Shown one piece after another: positions 60,902 through 64,000 of a stretch of DNA of 64,000 nt (position 1 is the first letter of the stretch; the number at the start of each line of letters is the position of its first letter). The stretch comes from Erysipelotrichaceae bacterium (GTDB lineage Bacteria; Bacillota_I; Bacilli_A; Erysipelotrichales; Erysipelotrichaceae), in NCBI GenBank assembly GCA_015058955.1, contig SVBJ01000003.1:62001-126000 (forward strand). The letters run 5' to 3'. Under the pieces are notes generated by a model that saw only the letters and a program-made list of their open reading frames with translations, ran no database searches and had not been told where the DNA came from. The position numbers were made by a program, and so were the translations under genes.

Positions 60902-62209
60902 TTAAACATTTCTGTTTATGATTTCCTCAATTACTTTTCCATCAGTATCCTTCATTTCAAGTCCCAGCATTGCTGCCATTGTCGGTGCTTCATTGACCAT
61001 GCTGCTTCTTTCAATGACTACTCCCTGTTTTACATCCGGTCCGCAGGCAATAAACGTTGTCGTTTCATCACGCCATGGCAGATGTCCGTGGCTGGCAACT
61101 GATGAATGCCGTCCGGCAGGCAGATATTTTTCGAAGGCATCCCTTCCAGCCAGAGTGCTGGAGAAGGCCATTGGCTCTCTGCCTTCAATGACGAAGTCCA
61201 GCGGACCAACCAGTCCGAACTGTTCTTCAGCTTCTTCTCTGGTATAGAGATATCCGATGTTGTATTTCGGATCGTCCCTGAGGGATTTCAGGAAGTCATA
61301 TACCTTTTCCCTCATCACCTTATCTTCAGGATCCCTTAGCTGGATCCAGGCTGACATCGATACGGAATGGCAATAAGCATCCCAGTCCGTCAACCTGCCG
61401 TTTTCATCGGTTCTGATGAAACCGGCATCTTTCAGCAGGACATTGACATTCAGATTCATTGTGATGTTCTGCTGACCGTGGTCTCCCATGACCACGAAAT
61501 CTGTATTATCAAAATCACCGTATCGGCGGATGCTTTCCAGCAGTACGCCGAATTCGTAATTATGCTTTCTCAACTGTTCCCGTGCCTCTTCACTGTAGAC
61601 ACCGTTTACGTGTCTGGCGCTGTCGAGGTCACACATCTTTACAAACATGACATCAGGCTGACCGTAATCACGGATGATATCCGGTGCCAGGGCCATGGTG
61701 AACAGATCCAGGCTTCTGTCCTTACCCATCAGGTAACGGCCGTATTTCCAGAAATATCTGTCCATCAGCTCATCAGAAGCATTGTTAACCAGGAACTGTC
61801 CCGGGTCATCACCGATGTATTTTGCCGGTACGATCATTGGCATGTTCAGCTTGATGTTCTTATCACCGCCGGTAACAGGCCAGCTCAGGGAGCAGGTAGT
61901 CATTCCCGCCTGGGCAGCATAATCGAAGATGGTAGGACACTTGATGTCCGAACGCTGGTTGTACCATGGTGCATTGGCATTTTCCACTTCAACCTTTGCG
62001 TTATGCGGTACCCCTATCTTCTTTACTCTGTTACCAGTAATAATAGAGCAATGACAAGGGTAAGTATAGCTTGGATATATCGGTTCAACATGCTTTATGT
62101 AAGAACCTTTTTCGAACATCCATGCGAAGTTGCTCATGCTTTTCATACTCTCAATGTCGTATGTGGCAAGAGCATCAAGCATGAACACAAACAGTTTTCT
62201 TCTTGTCAT
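60902..62209 (-). CDS. Type I phosphodiesterase / nucleotide pyrophosphatase
   Basis: 435 residues of the alkaline phosphatase superfamily (NPP type). Metal ligands and nucleophile are visible: Asp12 in F-M-L-D-A, Thr49 in P-S-Y-T-Y-P-C-H, a D-L-D-S-A-R-H segment, G-D-H-G-Q and H-S-S-V-A-S-H-G-H. The enzyme cuts phosphodiester or pyrophosphate bonds, such as nucleotides, glycerophosphodiesters or phosphosugars. There is no signal peptide, so it acts on imported material. It sits between the binding protein and ATPase genes of a Ugp-type transporter, which suggests the transporter brings in its substrate. Confidence 0.87.
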   Translation of the reverse strand: MTRRKLFVFMLDALATYDIESMKSMSNFAWMFEKGSYIKHVEPIYPSYTYPCHCSIITGNRVKKIGVPHNAKVEVENANAPWYNQRSDIKCPTIFDYAAQAGMTTCSLSWPVTGGDKNIKLNMPMIVPAKYIGDDPGQFLVNNASDELMDRYFWKYGRYLMGKDRSLDLFTMALAPDIIRDYGQPDVMFVKMCDLDSARHVNGVYSEEAREQLRKHNYEFGVLLESIRRYGDFDNTDFVVMGDHGQQNITMNLNVNVLLKDAGFIRTDENGRLTDWDAYCHSVSMSAWIQLRDPEDKVMREKVYDFLKSLRDDPKYNIGYLYTREEAEEQFGLVGPLDFVIEGREPMAFSSTLAGRDAFEKYLPAGRHSSVASHGHLPWRDETTTFIACGPDVKQGVVIERSSMVNEAPTMAAMLGLEMKDTDGKVIEEIINRNV

Positions 62210-62252
62210 TGCTCTATTCCTTTTAGATTATTCTATTATTTTGCGTTTCGAA

Positions 62253-63509
62253 TTAATCGCTTAATGCAGCGTTTGCAGTTGCCTGTGCATCTGCTAATGT
62301 AGCTGCTACATCTGCCTTGTCGATGATGATCTTCTTGATTGCTGCGACTAAGGCTTCCTTAGCTCCGCCTTCACCTGTTACGGATGGACGTGTGCCTGCG
62401 TATGACAGCATGCCTGCCAGTGCCTGGTTAGCGATACTGTTGTTGAAGTATTCCTTGTAAACTTCAGATTCTTCTACATCCTTGTAAGGAGTTGAAGCGC
62501 TGTACTTCTGGCAGAATGGTAAGTTGTTTTCTGCCTTAGTGAAGAACTTAACGAATTCTGCAGTTCCTGCATCTGTTGCTTCATCCTTCTTGAAGCCAAC
62601 TAATGCACGTGTAGTGATTTCAGTGTACTGCTTGCCGCCAGCTACCTGTGGAACAGGTCCTGTAACGATTGTGAATCCCTGAGGTGTGATGTATCCCATA
62701 CCTGCAGATGAACCCATGTAGCAGAAGTACTTCTGGTTGCCGAATGGGCCTGAATGATAACCTTCAGAATCAACTAACTGGAAGTATCCGGCTTCTTCAG
62801 CTTCCTTCCACCAATTCAGCCAGTCAGCGAACTTCTGATTTGTCCAGTCAGAAGCTGTCTTGTTGCTGTCGATGTACTTTAAGCCTAACTGTTCGAGAAC
62901 AACGATACCAACTACATCCGGTGAGTCTGGTCCGAAGCCCATGATGTCCTTGCCTTCTGCCTTTTCACCGTCAACTACGGTCTTGCAGGCTGCCAGCAGT
63001 TCATCCCATGTCTGAGGAATTTCAAGATTGTACTTTTCCAGTAATTCCTTGTTGTAGAACATGATTGAACCAGTGATTGTAGCGATAACTGCATGTAAGC
63101 CGCCATCAGCATATTCTGTTGAAGCTGCATAGACGCCTGGGCTTACACGGTCCTTGTAATCAGCTGCTGTGAAGTACTTGCCATAGTCAAGTGCCAGTCC
63201 AGCATCGATGTAGTCCTGTGCAGTGTTTGGATATAACCATACCAGGTTAGGTCCAACGCCGTTGGTAACTGCTTCGTAAACCTTGCCAGAGAAACCATCT
63301 AATGGCTGAGTTTCCTGAGTTACATGATACTTGCCTTCGTTTGCTGCGTTGAATGCTGCAACGATGTCGGCAACCATCTGTTCGTCATGGTCTGTCAGAG
63401 TATGCCAGAACACGATTTCCTGTGCCTTTTCTTCTTCTGCAGGCTTGGTACATCCGGTGAAAGAGAATACCATTAATGCTGCGAGAAGCATGGTTAAGAA
63501 TTTTTTCAT
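62253..63509 (-). CDS. Extracellular solute-binding lipoprotein, UgpB type
   Basis: 418 residues. Signal peptide with lipobox S-F-T-G-C at 16-20. The mature protein is the SBP_bac_1 type 2 fold: E-I-V-F-W-H-T-L-T near 31-39, P-N-L-V-W-L-Y-P, and aromatic residues in the cleft that fit a sugar or glycerol-phosphate ligand. AGAGGAGG before ATG 63509 and strongly biased codons indicate high expression. First gene of the operon, with a promoter near 63557. Confidence 0.9.
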   Translation of the reverse strand: MKKFLTMLLAALMVFSFTGCTKPAEEEKAQEIVFWHTLTDHDEQMVADIVAAFNAANEGKYHVTQETQPLDGFSGKVYEAVTNGVGPNLVWLYPNTAQDYIDAGLALDYGKYFTAADYKDRVSPGVYAASTEYADGGLHAVIATITGSIMFYNKELLEKYNLEIPQTWDELLAACKTVVDGEKAEGKDIMGFGPDSPDVVGIVVLEQLGLKYIDSNKTASDWTNQKFADWLNWWKEAEEAGYFQLVDSEGYHSGPFGNQKYFCYMGSSAGMGYITPQGFTIVTGPVPQVAGGKQYTEITTRALVGFKKDEATDAGTAEFVKFFTKAENNLPFCQKYSASTPYKDVEESEVYKEYFNNSIANQALAGMLSYAGTRPSVTGEGGAKEALVAAIKKIIIDKADVAATLADAQATANAALSD

Positions 63510-63556
63510 AATTTCCTCCTCTTAAAATGTTATGAAACAATTTCTTGTCTATGTAT

Positions 63557-63562
63557 ATTATA
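63557..63562 (-). promoter_or_regulatory. -10 box for the Ugp operon
   Basis: Minus strand TATAAT (63562-63557), about 48 bases ahead of ATG 63509. Only a weak TTTAAT lies 17 bases further upstream. Confidence 0.5.
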
Positions 63563-63607
63563 CTTTTTTTTCTTATAATATTAAACAAAAACTGCCCCCG
63601 ATTTTAC

Positions 63608-63640
63608 TAGAAAAGCATTCATTCACTGAATGCTTTATTT
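63608..63640. terminator. Terminator after the PHP phosphatase gene
   Basis: 10-bp stem AAAGCATTCA/TGAATGCTTT with a 5-base loop, T-rich on both sides. It can act for the PHP gene that ends at 63680. Confidence 0.8.
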
Positions 63641-63679
63641 ACATTGATTTATCTGATTTTCGAAGCTTGCGGCAATCAG

Positions 63680-64000
63680 TTACAGTTCATGAAAATCGGG
63701 TTTCATCCCCGTAAAGGTTGTGTAATGTTCAAAGCCTGCCTGTCTTAATGCCCTGACGGCATCTTCAAAATGATCTGCCAGATATTTTGTGGTATGCGCG
63801 TCGGAACCTATGGTAATGATCCTTCCTCCCAGATCCCTGTACAGTTTCAGCACATCACCGGAAGGCATGGTGTTATCCAGCCCATAATGCCAGCTGGAAG
63901 TATTGATTTCTATTCCCTTACCGTCTCTTATTGCCAGTTTCAGTATTTCCGCAACGTAGTCTTCCACCTTGCTGAAAGGATAGCGCCCTTGCAGGTCATA
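63680..64000 (-). CDS. PHP-domain histidinol-phosphatase-like protein, C-terminal part (runs off the window)
   Basis: The frame is open to base 64000 and gives 106 visible residues. They show K-G-I-E-I-N-T-S-S-W, L-G-G-R-I-I-T-I-G-S-D-A-H, and the ending typical of HisK-type PHP phosphatases; the G-S-D-A-H segment carries metal ligands. Such enzymes remove phosphate from histidinol phosphate or other small phosphoesters. The N-terminal half and start are outside the window. The GTG at 63967 is internal and not a real start. Confidence 0.8.
   Translation of the reverse strand, partial: YDLQGRYPFSKVEDYVAEILKLAIRDGKGIEINTSSWHYGLDNTMPSGDVLKLYRDLGGRIITIGSDAHTTKYLADHFEDAVRALRQAGFEHYTTFTGMKPDFHEL

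Noticed and set aside
61367-62302. Long plus-strand frame of 311 codons opposite the phosphodiesterase gene
   Set aside because: Antisense shadow of a gene with clear catalytic motifs; residue composition is not protein-like.
1-64000. tRNA, rRNA, CRISPR arrays, riboswitches and replication origin
   Set aside because: No cloverleaf-like sequence, rRNA segment, regular short repeats or DnaA-box cluster was noticed, and no intergenic leader is long enough for a typical riboswitch. This was by eye; a covariance-model scan would be decisive.

Overview
The window looks like a chromosomal segment of a low-to-moderate-GC Gram-positive bacterium (Bacillota), most likely an anaerobic gut or oral lineage of the Erysipelotrichia/Clostridia type. 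The evidence is indirect: strong AGGAGG-type ribosome sites, lipoprotein signals with a Gram-positive sequence style, two LytR-CpsA-Psr proteins, a TagO-like transferase, the tilS-hpt-ftsH-hslO-dusB gene order known from Bacillota, and anaerobic ferredoxin/flavin enzymes (KorDABC, Fe-S Old Yellow Enzymes, a ferredoxin-tailed aldo-keto reductase). No rRNA, tRNA, CRISPR array or replication origin was seen. Species cannot be named from the sequence alone.

Layout. 1-2704: a YolD-like protein (partial) and a three-gene operon (sugar-type dehydrogenase, HAD phosphatase, nucleoside phosphorylase). 2788-14215: a catabolic block with a YesMN-type two-component system, an L-2-amino-thiazoline-4-carboxylate hydrolase-like protein, a complete Liv-type amino-acid ABC transporter, and two URO-D-fold proteins flanking a cysteine desulfidase-like enzyme. 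14291-17265: a FAD dehydrogenase and an LCP protein. 17411-29127: mixed strands with two Fe-S Old Yellow Enzymes, YigZ plus a small monooxygenase, a phosphoribosyltransferase, a degenerate LCP protein, a phosphodiester-glycosidase/macrodomain/S41 operon, and a UMF1-type MFS exporter. 29176-33920: KorDABC-SucCD, which turns 2-oxoglutarate into succinate with reduced ferredoxin and an NTP. 34076-40414: an M29 aminopeptidase and an ABC-2 transporter joined to a 1060-residue membrane-anchored FG-GAP beta-propeller.

40419-47488 is the housekeeping cluster (dusB, a HAD nucleotidase, hslO, a membrane protein, ftsH, hpt, tilS). 47568-51562 is accessory: a polyunsaturated fatty-acid isomerase homologue, an orphan PemK/MazF-like protein, an internally deleted IS3-family element and an Fe-S aldo-keto reductase. 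51656-57946 holds a PPP phosphatase, a TagO-like transferase, a DUF1146 protein, glutamine synthetase, a 5'-nucleotidase, a C_GCAxxG_C_C protein and a cupin-type glucose-6-phosphate isomerase. 58078-63509 is a Ugp-type ABC transporter with a phosphodiesterase inside the operon. A partial PHP phosphatase runs off the end.

Signals worth attention: several genes (yesM, the phosphodiester glycosidase gene, tilS, probably yigZ) have an extended -10 box placed 6-8 bases before the start codon and no ribosome site, suggesting leaderless mRNAs. A perfect 16-bp stem-loop separates the Liv binding-protein gene from its permeases. Both URO-D proteins carry an H-x-H...C motif instead of uroporphyrinogen-decarboxylase residues.
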